NCBI GenBank assembly: GCA_902784025.1
Contig: CACZTF010000015.1
Coordinates: forward strand, 1 to 26,441
DNA: 26,441 nucleotides
Reading direction: 5' to 3'
Source: an uncultured Lachnospiraceae bacterium
GTDB taxonomy: Bacteria > Bacillota > Clostridia > Lachnospirales > Lachnospiraceae
Each line of letters begins with the position of its first letter. Position 1 is the stretch's first letter. The notes below the pieces were generated by a model. The model was given only the letters and a program-made list of their open reading frames with translations. It made no database searches and was not told where the DNA came from. Positions 16,766-24,751 of the stretch are shown here, piece after piece. A program made the translations under genes and the position numbers.

Positions 16766-16820
16766 GATATCCTCACCTTTTAACCCCTTGCTGACTTCAT
16801 GCGGAGAATGGCAGGATATC
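16766..16820. repeat. Inverted repeat at the junction of the two large cassette genes
   Basis: GATATCCT at 16766-16773 is repeated in inverted form at 16813-16820, with two further GC pairs possible after a bulge. The distal arm touches the stop of the upstream gene (16819-16821) and the alternative ATG at 16822. The proximal arm is about 20 nt upstream of the ribosome site of the downstream gene. It may shape translational coupling, but an 8-bp stem with a loop of over 30 nt could be chance. Confidence 0.3.
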
Positions 16821-19818
16821 ATACAAATGAAAATTCCCTTTCTGCGAGTTCAAGCTCTTTCTCCAGCATGCTGAGTTTTTCATCTGCCAGGATACTGTCT
16901 TTCTCTTCTATGACATCATTTATCCTGCAGAGCTCCGGACTTTTATCATCAGGCTTCCCTGCCGCCTGTATTTCGTAAACATCAGTATCCTCTCCGGACA
17001 CGTTTACATGATAAGCAGCCTTTTCCCCCGAAAAGAGGACTATATCACAGACATACAGACCGTTAAATGTATGTCTGCCGGGGATCCTTTTGCCTGAATA
17101 ACGCCCCTTTGTAAAAACAAACGAAACATCCTTACCGGGCTCATCCCTGTATTCCAAAACAGTCTTATCATTTGTAAATACAGGCTGTTCGAGATCTGCG
17201 GAAAGTTCGCTGAAAAAAGAAAAAATATAGTTTTTTGAGATAAACGCTTTGATTATCCCCTCATATATTTCCTTTTGCTCTTTCGTAAACTCTCTGTCCC
17301 CTGTGGCACTGTAATGCAGAAGGGCCGCAAGTTCCACGGGGAGAGCCTTCCCGCCGTTATATACCCTTTCATATATAACAGGTATTACCTGCATATCGGC
17401 TCTTTCGCCACGTACAAAATAAAGAAACGACTGATAAGCACAATACGCTTCTATTACGATCCCCTGTTTTTTAAGTTCATAATACTTTGCAAATACAGGA
17501 GCAGTGATATCGGGCGACTGTTTTGTAAAAAGCATACGAGCCAGAAGATCCTCAAGATCCGTTATATCTTTTCTGTCACCTTTGATCGCGGTTACATCCG
17601 GTCCCTGTTCTTTTTTGACAGCTGTTTCAAGATCACCATATGCAAAAAGCTTAAGATCTTCTCCAAATGATTTCGATAGTATGTCACCATGTCCTGCTAT
17701 AAGTTTCTTTGCATAGTCTTTTGCAAGATCCTCATCATGTAAATGCAAGGCTCTCCGGTATGCAAAAAGAAGATAAAAAGGATCAGCCTCACATTCTGCG
17801 GAATCCAGATACGCAGGTCTTCTGCTCCCCATCACTCTTTCAATCTTGTATTCGTAGGCACTGTCATTATAGATCCTTCCGTTTTTATCCTCAAAGCAGA
17901 TGATACACGAATCCTGCACTCTTTCTTTGTTGTTAAGGATAAAAGTAAAAGTCCTGCGGTCTTTTACAGGTACTTTTTTTACAGTAGTAAATTCCGGGTG
18001 TGTTATATCTGCATATGTAACATCATCTGACTTTACGGTTATCCTGTATGTATTTTGCAGCCTGAATATCTGCAGAGGAAAGCGCCTGGACAGATCCGGA
18101 TCATTATCCCAAAGCCATCTGTAAAGCTGGGCAAGGTTCTCATCGATATGTCCTCCTGCCAGTCTGTCTTCAGTAAAATTAAATATATTATCTTCATAAA
18201 GATCATATATTTCAGGATCCTTTTCACGAAGTCTTATCACATTAGCATACAGATATGCACGCGAGGTATGATCGATCCCGCTGTCATATGCAAAGAATCT
18301 AAGTACTCTTTCCGGCAGATTGCGCTGTTTGGACTTGTCAAGACTGATCAGAAAATACTCATAGAGTCTGGTTATATTAAGGCTCCGCTTTATCGCCTGT
18401 TCATAAATAGGTACATATTCAGGACCGGTGATATTCCCCTGGATCATTTTCTTGCACAGGGTTTCCAATATCTCATCACTGTTATATTCATCATAAAGCT
18501 TTTTCAGACAATACAGATGGGTCATATCCGGCTTTTTTTCTTCAGAAACAAGTTCCGTGACACGGGAACTTGCCGCCGGTTCCACCAGTCCGTAGCGATA
18601 ACCGAAACGTATCACCTGTGTTTCAAAAGTGTTCAAAACACGCAGAAGCACCGGCTGACTGTTTATTATCCTTATAGCTTCAAGGTATATAACAGGACTG
18701 GTACACCCTTTTGAAAAAGCATCTTTAAAACGGGTAAGCCAAATGCTGGCATTCTCATCACTGTGTCTGTCCATATGGTATCTGTACAAAACAACCTGCC
18801 AGGGAACATCAGGGATCTCCGTAGCCTCAAAAAGCTTTACTCTGGTAAATGCAAGATTCTCATCGGAAGAATTGATCATCGTGGTGATGTAAAGAGCAGT
18901 GTAGTAAAGGATACCGTTACCCTTTTTATCTTCCATCAGCTCCTTACCGCAAGCGTTCAGAACCTTATGGGACGCTTCCTGATTGCCTGAAAATGACAAT
19001 AGCATAGCAGTCGCCACCTGCAGTTCAAGATAGGAATAAGCCTCTTCCGAAGTACCTTTGTAAAGCATGAGGAAATTCTCATCATTTACACGAAGGAGTG
19101 CCTTGCGGCACCAGTCAGATAATGATATCTTTTTCATTCGAAAATCAAGATAGCCTCTTATAAGCTCCGCCTTTATCCTTTTCCATAAACGCTTAAAGGG
19201 AGGCATGTTTACCTTTGCAGCTTTCGGGAGATCCGGCTTTTCCTGTTTCTTCTCTTCGTTCTTTTCAATCTCTCCTGCAGCTTCAAGAAAATTGTCCATC
19301 GCCTGTTCGGGATGTTCTGATGGCATAAGCTTATCATACAGAGCATTTAGAAATACATCGTCTCTGAGCACAACAGCACGAAACTCGGACGTTTTAAAAA
19401 TCTCCAAAGCCTCTCCGGGTTCTCTCATCGCCAGAACCGTAAAGGAACGAAGGTCGTCTATTTTTATATTTCCTGCATATACAGCTCTTTTTATTACATC
19501 AAAACTAAAGGGAACCTTTCTCTCTCCGGCGGAACTTACGATGATAAGATCACCTTCTATTTTCTCACCGGCGTGTAATCCGCCGGCATCTACAGTATAA
19601 TCTATCTGAATAACCTTACCGGAAAAGCTGCCATCCGTCTTAAATCTGGTGTTAGGAGAATATGACATACCTGTTATATCAACATCTGAAGATATGGTAA
19701 GACTTCCCATCCCCTTGGAATCTTCAACTACATCTCCGGTCACGGAATGATCCACATTAAGAACAGGGACATGGTATTCGAATTCACCTTTAGCAAGTTT
19801 TTTTATGTAATCTTTCAA
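16819..19818 (-). CDS. Large soluble helical-repeat protein of unknown function (DUF5717-like), TTG start
   Basis: 999 residues with no membrane segment, signal peptide or recognisable catalytic motif. Residues 1-115 are beta-rich and look like a sandwich domain. A charged linker at about 190-205 (EKKQEKPDLPKA) leads into long alpha-helical repeats to about 600, of HEAT/TPR/Sel1-like character by eye. A second beta segment (about 610-680), another helical block and a beta-rich C-terminus (about 885-960) follow. It starts with TTG at 19818, supported by GGGAGG 8 nt upstream (19827-19832); no suitable ATG lies nearby. I recall it as the Lachnospiraceae family DUF5717, normally next to DUF5716, but cannot check this. 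It lies 121 bp after the zinc-ribbon gene and 86 bp before the actin-like gene. The architecture suggests a scaffold or adaptor, which is inference. Confidence 0.75.
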   Translation of the reverse strand: MKDYIKKLAKGEFEYHVPVLNVDHSVTGDVVEDSKGMGSLTISSDVDITGMSYSPNTRFKTDGSFSGKVIQIDYTVDAGGLHAGEKIEGDLIIVSSAGERKVPFSFDVIKRAVYAGNIKIDDLRSFTVLAMREPGEALEIFKTSEFRAVVLRDDVFLNALYDKLMPSEHPEQAMDNFLEAAGEIEKNEEKKQEKPDLPKAAKVNMPPFKRLWKRIKAELIRGYLDFRMKKISLSDWCRKALLRVNDENFLMLYKGTSEEAYSYLELQVATAMLLSFSGNQEASHKVLNACGKELMEDKKGNGILYYTALYITTMINSSDENLAFTRVKLFEATEIPDVPWQVVLYRYHMDRHSDENASIWLTRFKDAFSKGCTSPVIYLEAIRIINSQPVLLRVLNTFETQVIRFGYRYGLVEPAASSRVTELVSEEKKPDMTHLYCLKKLYDEYNSDEILETLCKKMIQGNITGPEYVPIYEQAIKRSLNITRLYEYFLISLDKSKQRNLPERVLRFFAYDSGIDHTSRAYLYANVIRLREKDPEIYDLYEDNIFNFTEDRLAGGHIDENLAQLYRWLWDNDPDLSRRFPLQIFRLQNTYRITVKSDDVTYADITHPEFTTVKKVPVKDRRTFTFILNNKERVQDSCIICFEDKNGRIYNDSAYEYKIERVMGSRRPAYLDSAECEADPFYLLFAYRRALHLHDEDLAKDYAKKLIAGHGDILSKSFGEDLKLFAYGDLETAVKKEQGPDVTAIKGDRKDITDLEDLLARMLFTKQSPDITAPVFAKYYELKKQGIVIEAYCAYQSFLYFVRGERADMQVIPVIYERVYNGGKALPVELAALLHYSATGDREFTKEQKEIYEGIIKAFISKNYIFSFFSELSADLEQPVFTNDKTVLEYRDEPGKDVSFVFTKGRYSGKRIPGRHTFNGLYVCDIVLFSGEKAAYHVNVSGEDTDVYEIQAAGKPDDKSPELCRINDVIEEKDSILADEKLSMLEKELELAEREFSFV

Positions 19819-19826
19819 TCCCTGTA

Positions 19827-19832
19827 CCTCCC
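19827..19832 (-). promoter_or_regulatory. Ribosome binding site fixing the TTG start of the 999-residue gene
   Basis: GGGAGG on the minus strand, 8 nt before TTG at 19818. It is the only strong Shine-Dalgarno in the neighbourhood and decides the unusual start codon. Confidence 0.7.
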
Positions 19833-19939
19833 GGCCGGCTTCTGTAATATATTACCGGCAAAACACTTCTGCTTATCTTTATCAGATCTGCGCTGCACCT
19901 TCAGACGGATATCCTGCATCTGCAATAATTATACTGTGC

Positions 19940-21430
19940 CTATTCCACAACAAAAAGCCCCCCGCAATCACCGGTTTCAGAAAGCTTATTGTTCTTATGG
20001 ACCTCATAAAGCCTGTTTCCCGCATAAAGATAAATAATCCCTTTACGGCCTGCACAGGTATGGATATCCGCATCAATATCTCCTTCGATAAGATCCGGGT
20101 TTGAGCTAAAGTCTCTGCCTGCATACATCCCATCCGAAGTTTTAAAAATATATGAATCACTGTTCTGAACCTTTTTGAGACTTCCTTTTCCAAAATCTTC
20201 CGTTACGGATGATGCCTGTGTACCTGTAACCCTCATCAGATTTCCGTCAGTAGTCCCGCATATCAGAGTGTGCCCTGATGCATTCCATATCAGATCATCC
20301 TCTGCTGTTCCGATAACTGTTTCCCATTCAGTAAGCCCTTTGTCACTTACAATACTTTTTGAAAGGATACCGGCTTCATATCTGTATATCATATGGTCAG
20401 GATCGTCATAAACGAACCTGGTATCCCCACCGGCTGCTCCAAGTGTAAGACTTATGCGTCCTTCCGTGTCAGACATGATCCAGACTCCTTCACGGCGATA
20501 AGTGATAAGATCTGCTGTTCTGTAAATATTCACTCCTGCTGCATCGGGTGCAAAATGATCATTCTCATCACCTTTTTCAGCCATCAGATCCGTCACTTTC
20601 TCTGTAAGCACCACTCTTTTTTCCGGATCATATCCGGGACATGAAAATAAGGTGCCGTCTTTTTCAAGACATATGATACTTTTTATTTTTTCATAAATAT
20701 AAAAGTTCTGCAGATCTTCTCCTATACGCTTTGTTTCACCCTTGATACCGTCACCTGCAATTTCCGTGATCCTGTATACATGCAGAGATGAATCACCCGT
20801 GTACCACTGGTCGTTCAGCACAGGACTGGATGTAAAGATGATCTCGCCTGTATCCGTAACATCTTTTACGGAGATCATATCTTTTTGTGACAGAGCTTTT
20901 GTGCTGTGACCTTCATCATCCCATACAAAAAGGCTGTATCCTTCATCTTCTCCTGCGTCAAGAACAGCAAGCGCAGCATACTTTCCGTTTGAAGAAACAC
21001 TGTATCCTTTGATCTGTGAATCTTCTACTGATCCTATTCCATCCGGTTCCGTGATCTTTGCATATACATTTTTACCCTCTGACGAGTATATTTTTCCGTC
21101 CACGGAAAGAAAGTCACCATTATCCGCTGCTTCTGAAACACTGTCACCGTTTACCGTATAAAGCTTTCCGGTATATACTTTAGGAAGATGTGTGGTAACC
21201 AGCGCCACGGTAAGAGCACCTCCTATCACTGCCAGAATAGTTATAACAGCCTTCTTTGTGAGTCTCCGTCCTTTAGGTTTTTCCTCTTCATGAGGTTCTT
21301 TTTTCTCAAGACTTTCTTCATATGCACTTTTTCTTCTTAAATACTCATCGGTATTATCATCTATCTGCGGAGCTTCACAGTACGGACAAAGATTACCTTC
21401 TATATTTCTTCCGCATTTCGGACATATCAT
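19940..21430 (-). CDS. Membrane protein with N-terminal zinc ribbon and predicted extracytoplasmic beta-propeller
   Basis: 496 residues of unknown function. The N-terminus is a short zinc ribbon, with CPKC at residues 3-6 and CPYC at 15-18. A strongly charged Glu/Lys linker follows to about residue 58. One hydrophobic segment at about 61-80, preceded by KGRRLTKK, predicts the ribbon in the cytoplasm and the rest outside. The remaining 410 residues are beta-rich, with repeated short blades (SVDGKIYSSEGKNVYAKI, VSSNGKYAALAV, IWNASGHTLICGTTDG, GIIYLYAGNRLYEV) like DUF5050 or WD40-type propellers. This is an inference from pattern, not a family match. The ATG at 21430 has AGGTG about 10 nt upstream. 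It opens the three-gene cassette and lies 124 bp after glyRS. Confidence 0.75.
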   Translation of the reverse strand: MICPKCGRNIEGNLCPYCEAPQIDDNTDEYLRRKSAYEESLEKKEPHEEEKPKGRRLTKKAVITILAVIGGALTVALVTTHLPKVYTGKLYTVNGDSVSEAADNGDFLSVDGKIYSSEGKNVYAKITEPDGIGSVEDSQIKGYSVSSNGKYAALAVLDAGEDEGYSLFVWDDEGHSTKALSQKDMISVKDVTDTGEIIFTSSPVLNDQWYTGDSSLHVYRITEIAGDGIKGETKRIGEDLQNFYIYEKIKSIICLEKDGTLFSCPGYDPEKRVVLTEKVTDLMAEKGDENDHFAPDAAGVNIYRTADLITYRREGVWIMSDTEGRISLTLGAAGGDTRFVYDDPDHMIYRYEAGILSKSIVSDKGLTEWETVIGTAEDDLIWNASGHTLICGTTDGNLMRVTGTQASSVTEDFGKGSLKKVQNSDSYIFKTSDGMYAGRDFSSNPDLIEGDIDADIHTCAGRKGIIYLYAGNRLYEVHKNNKLSETGDCGGLFVVE

Positions 21431-21554
21431 CGATAAAACACCTGTTTCTTAAAAATACCGGCCATCATTTTGCAGCAATTACGATAAATCCTGGGTGTAC
21501 CGGATCTGCAAAAATCTGTTGTAAGTTATACTTTTGTAAATATTGATCAACAGA

Positions 21555-22952
21555 TCAAAAATCAAATTTATCCCTAAAGTATCCTTCAAGATCAGATATA
21601 CTGATCCTTTCCTGTTCCATAGTGTCTCTGTCCCTGACAGTAACACAACCATCTTCTTCAGAATCAAAATCATACGTTACGCAATAGGGAGTTCCTATCT
21701 CGTCCTGTCTTCTGTACCTCTTTCCAATATTCCCCCTGTCGTCGAACTCACAGTTATAGTTCCTGGAAAGTTCCGCAAATATTTCCTCTGCTTTTTCATT
21801 CAGTTTCTTTGAAAGAGGAAGAACTCCGATCTTTACCGGTGCCAGCGCAGGATGAAAATGAAGAACCGTTCTCATATCTCCGTCACCCAGATCTTCTTCA
21901 TCATATGCAGCGCATAAAAACGCAAGGGTCACTCTGTCCGCTCCAAGAGACGGCTCTATTACATAAGGCACATATTTTTCTCCCGTCTCATCATCAAAAT
22001 ACTGAAGGTCCTGACCGCTGACTTCTATGTGTCTTGACAGATCATAGTCTGTTCTGTCTGCGATCCCCCAAAGCTCGCCCCAACCAAAGGGGAATAAAAA
22101 CTCCAGATCCGTTGTTGCTTTACTGTAAAATGACAGCTCTGCCTGATCGTGATCTCTCGCTCTCATTTCATCAGGCTTTATGCCCAGATCCTGAAGCCAT
22201 GATATACAGAACTCTCTCCAATAATTAAACCACTCGAGATCTGTTCCCGGTTTGCAGAAAAACTCGAGTTCCATCTGCTCAAACTCCCTGGTCCTGAAAG
22301 TAAAGTTTCCGGGTGTGATCTCATTTCTGAATGACTTTCCGATCTGGCCAATACCAAAAGGTATCTTTTTTCTTGAAGTACGCTGTACATTTTTGAAGTT
22401 CACGAATATACCCTGTGCCGTCTCGGGTCTGAGATAAACAGTATTTTTCGCATCCTCGGTAACTCCCTGAAACGTCTTGAACATAAGATTAAACTGCCTT
22501 ATTTCCGTAAAATCATGGGCTCCGCAGGAAGGACAAGCTATCCCTTTTTCCCTGATGAAGTTTTCCATTTCTTCATTTGACCATCCGTCGACTGATGATC
22601 CCAGGTCTACTTTATTTTCATATGCCCACTCTTCTATGATCTTATCTGCACGATGTCTTTCATGACATTCTTTACAATCCATAAGCGGATCGGAAAAGCC
22701 TCCCAAATGACCTGAAGCTTCCCATGTAGAAGGATTCATGAGGATAGCACAGTCCACACCTACGTTATAGGGACTTTCCTGGATAAACTTCTTCCACCAA
22801 ACCTTTTTTACGTTATTTTTAAGCTCAACTCCCAGATTTCCGTAATCCCAGGTATTTGCAAGACCACCGTATATTTCCGATCCGGGATATACAAAACCTC
22901 TTGCTTTAGCCAGTGCCGTAATTTTTTCCATCGTTTTCTGATTATTATCCAT
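21555..22952 (-). CDS. glyS: Glycyl-tRNA synthetase, single-chain GRS1 type
   Basis: Class II synthetase charging tRNA-Gly. The family N-terminus TMEKITALAKARGFVYPGSE (then IYGGL) and motif blocks VYLRPETAQGIFVNFKNV, FGIGQIGKSFRNEITPGNF with REFEQMELEFF (motif 2) and LGADRVTLAFLCAAY (motif 3) are intact. Two CxxC pairs (CKEC and CPSC) in the insertion are the zinc-type pairs of this subfamily. This is the dimeric GRS1 form, not the GlyQ/GlyS tetramer. The start is uncertain. I chose the ATG at 22952, preceded by AGGGAG (465 residues). An ATG at 22994 would add 14 basic residues, with AAAAGG 6 nt before it. A TATAAA directly before 22994 could be a -10 box, which would favour 22952. No T-box is visible. 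Confidence 0.97.
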   Translation of the reverse strand: MDNNQKTMEKITALAKARGFVYPGSEIYGGLANTWDYGNLGVELKNNVKKVWWKKFIQESPYNVGVDCAILMNPSTWEASGHLGGFSDPLMDCKECHERHRADKIIEEWAYENKVDLGSSVDGWSNEEMENFIREKGIACPSCGAHDFTEIRQFNLMFKTFQGVTEDAKNTVYLRPETAQGIFVNFKNVQRTSRKKIPFGIGQIGKSFRNEITPGNFTFRTREFEQMELEFFCKPGTDLEWFNYWREFCISWLQDLGIKPDEMRARDHDQAELSFYSKATTDLEFLFPFGWGELWGIADRTDYDLSRHIEVSGQDLQYFDDETGEKYVPYVIEPSLGADRVTLAFLCAAYDEEDLGDGDMRTVLHFHPALAPVKIGVLPLSKKLNEKAEEIFAELSRNYNCEFDDRGNIGKRYRRQDEIGTPYCVTYDFDSEEDGCVTVRDRDTMEQERISISDLEGYFRDKFDF

Positions 22953-22994
22953 AGAAACAACTATCTCCCTTTTTCTGAATTTATATCGTTTCAT

Positions 22995-23044
22995 TTTATA
23001 CCTTTTCTAAAGTATTTACAAGGTTTTTAGACTATACCGGTCAA
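22995..23044 (-). promoter_or_regulatory. Candidate promoter region for glyRS
   Basis: Two overlapping possibilities on the minus strand. TTGACC (23039-23044) is followed after 18 bp by TGTAAA (23015-23020). TATAAA (22995-23000) lies just ahead of the upstream ATG, with a poorly spaced TTGTAA. The region follows a terminator, so a promoter is expected here, but which boxes are used is unclear. Confidence 0.35.
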
Positions 23045-23069
23045 AGTAATCTTAAAATACGAAATCTGC

Positions 23070-23103
23070 TAAAAAAAACAGCAATACCGCACGTGTATGC
23101 TGT
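23070..23103 (-). terminator. Intrinsic terminator after the methyltransferase gene
   Basis: On the minus-strand RNA the arms ACAGCAUAC and GUAUUGCUGU pair over 9 bp with a single bulged base around a 7-nt loop. Eight U residues follow directly (the A-run at 23071-23078 on the plus strand). It lies about 60 bp after the stop at 23163 and ends the importer-methyltransferase transcript before glyRS. Confidence 0.87.
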
Positions 23104-23162
23104 CTTTTAATATGGTTTTATTAATAATTGGTTTTTTCCGAGGTTTTATTTAACTTTGATCT

Positions 23163-23915
23163 TTATTTTTCGACTCTGATCAAAAACATTTTTGAGTTTC
23201 TGTGTAATATTTCTTCGTAGCCGCTCATAAGACCCTTATGTACATTTTTATCTATCAGGATACTTTTAAATTCATAATCCATAAGCTGGTTTACATCCCA
23301 GCCGGGGCGTCTCCCTTTTGCAGTTGGAAGCTGAGGCAGTACTTCATCCATTCCGTCTGCAAGATGATCATTTGGCACAGGCTTATATCCCAGCGCTATA
23401 GCCTCTTTTTCATCCTCGGCATACTGTTTTTTAAGTTCCTCATCATACAAAGAAAACAGAAAGTTACTGTCAAAGTTCAGAAAGCACCCCCCCGGCTTCA
23501 GAACTCTGAGCCATTCCCCGTATACTTTTTTAGGATCATCAACAGTCCAGGTTACATTTCTACTCACGACCATATCGAAAGATTCATCATCAAATGTCAG
23601 ATTATGTATATCCTGTCTTATTATCTCTACATTATCACTGACACCGTATTTTTCCACATTTTTTCCGGTAGTCTCCAGCATCTCCGGTGTGTAATCCACA
23701 GCTGTGACATGATGCCCCTGCATAGCCAGAAGAACAGGGAAAAAACCGGGGCCGCATCCGGAATCCAGTATCCTTAAACAGTCTCCCTTTGGCCTGTATT
23801 TGTTTATCAGTGCCAGCCATATATCCTTTTTATCACTGTTAAGTTCTTCATTTATAAGGTCAGAATATCCTTCATTACGTGTAGACCAATAATTTCTCGT
23901 TTTTTCTATAAACAT
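23163..23915 (-). CDS. Class I SAM-dependent methyltransferase
   Basis: 250-residue cytoplasmic methyltransferase of the UbiE/Methyltransf_11 kind. Motif I is ILDSGCGPG (49-57). The acidic residue after motif II is Asp74 (AVDYTPEML). Motif III-like QDIHNLTF is at 101-108, followed by the VLKPGGCFLNFD strand near 138-149. The N-terminal EKTRNYWSTRNEGYSD and the NFDSNFLFSLYDEELKKQY block are distinctive and may mark a subfamily, but I cannot name the substrate. The start at 23915 is fixed by a perfect AGGAGG 5 nt upstream; a longer frame from 23942 has no comparable site. The gene lies 64 bp after the importer ATPase and before a terminator, so it is almost certainly co-transcribed with the importer. 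It may modify a metal-chelate cargo or a related metabolite (inference). Confidence 0.92.
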   Translation of the reverse strand: MFIEKTRNYWSTRNEGYSDLINEELNSDKKDIWLALINKYRPKGDCLRILDSGCGPGFFPVLLAMQGHHVTAVDYTPEMLETTGKNVEKYGVSDNVEIIRQDIHNLTFDDESFDMVVSRNVTWTVDDPKKVYGEWLRVLKPGGCFLNFDSNFLFSLYDEELKKQYAEDEKEAIALGYKPVPNDHLADGMDEVLPQLPTAKGRRPGWDVNQLMDYEFKSILIDKNVHKGLMSGYEEILHRNSKMFLIRVEK

Positions 23916-23920
23916 AAAAT

Positions 23921-23926
23921 CCTCCT
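23921..23926 (-). promoter_or_regulatory. Ribosome binding site fixing the methyltransferase start
   Basis: Perfect AGGAGG on the minus strand, 5 nt before the ATG at 23915. It excludes the upstream in-frame ATG at 23942 as the likely start. Confidence 0.8.
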
Positions 23927-23979
23927 GATTCTGCAACGACATTGGCCCCCCTTATTTTTATGTCATTGCCTGATCTGAA

Positions 23980-24750
23980 TTAGATGTGTTCTATATATCT
24001 TATCAGCGGTTTGTTCGTGTCTTTATCAATGATCACCTCCGCTTTTACCTTAAATATATCAGCCAAAAGCTGTTGTGTTAGAATCTCCCCTGGTGATCCG
24101 GTAGCAACCACTCTACCTTTTTCTAAAACGGAAATAACGTCGCAGAAAGATGCTGCAAGATTCATGTCATGTATGACTATCAGTTTTGTTTTATCCAGTT
24201 TTTTCAAGATCTCAAAGATAAGAAGCTGATAACTGATATCCAGATTATTAGTAGGCTCATCCAACAATATTACCGAAGTTTCCTGCGCGAAAGCCCTGGC
24301 AAGGAGCACTCTCTGTTTTTCGCCACCTGAAAGCGTGTTGAATATCCTGTCCTCGTATTCCCTTATACCCATTGTCTCAAGAGCTCTGTCAACGATCTCT
24401 TTATCCTGGGGATACTCATGTCTTATGGAAGAATGGTAAGGTATCCTGCCCATTGAAACGATCTCTCTGACTGTATAGGCAAAATCTGTTTTGTTTTCCT
24501 GGAACAAGACTGCCATTTTTTTTGCCATCTGTTTTTGCGTAAGTTCATTTACATCCTGCCCCAGTAATTCTATCGTCCCTTCGTAAGGCTTATGTATACG
24601 GCATATCTGTTTGAAAAGTGTACTTTTGCCACTGCCGTTCGGCCCTATGATACCATGTGTGCTTCCTTCTTTTACTACAAGATCTATCCCCCTGCTTATC
24701 TCTTTGTCTCCGATCTTGAATTTTAAATTTTTTACTTCTATAGCTGCCAT
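23980..24750 (-). CDS. ABC transporter ATPase, iron-siderophore/heme/cobalamin (FecE/BtuD) type
   Basis: 256-residue ATP-binding subunit of a type II importer. All nucleotide-binding motifs are intact: Walker A GPNGSGKST (36-44), Q-loop Gln84 (VLFQEN), signature LSGGE (140-144), Walker B ILLDEPT (161-167) and H-loop His194 (IVIHDMN). The PYEGTIELLGQDVNEL segment, the SMGRIPYHS stretch and the DISYQLLIFEILKKL sequence after Walker B are typical of the FepC/BtuD/FhuC branch. Its ATG is 1 bp after the permease stop and its ribosome site (AGGAGAGG) lies inside the end of the permease gene, so the two should be translationally coupled. Cargo cannot be told from the ATPase. Confidence 0.95.
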   Translation of the reverse strand: MAAIEVKNLKFKIGDKEISRGIDLVVKEGSTHGIIGPNGSGKSTLFKQICRIHKPYEGTIELLGQDVNELTQKQMAKKMAVLFQENKTDFAYTVREIVSMGRIPYHSSIRHEYPQDKEIVDRALETMGIREYEDRIFNTLSGGEKQRVLLARAFAQETSVILLDEPTNNLDISYQLLIFEILKKLDKTKLIVIHDMNLAASFCDVISVLEKGRVVATGSPGEILTQQLLADIFKVKAEVIIDKDTNKPLIRYIEHI

Positions 24751-24751
24751 T

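Noticed and set aside
21536..21557. TTGATC/GATCAA hairpin right at the glyRS stop as a terminator
   Set aside because: Only six mostly A-U pairs, overlapping the stop codon and followed by a broken U-run; too weak to call.
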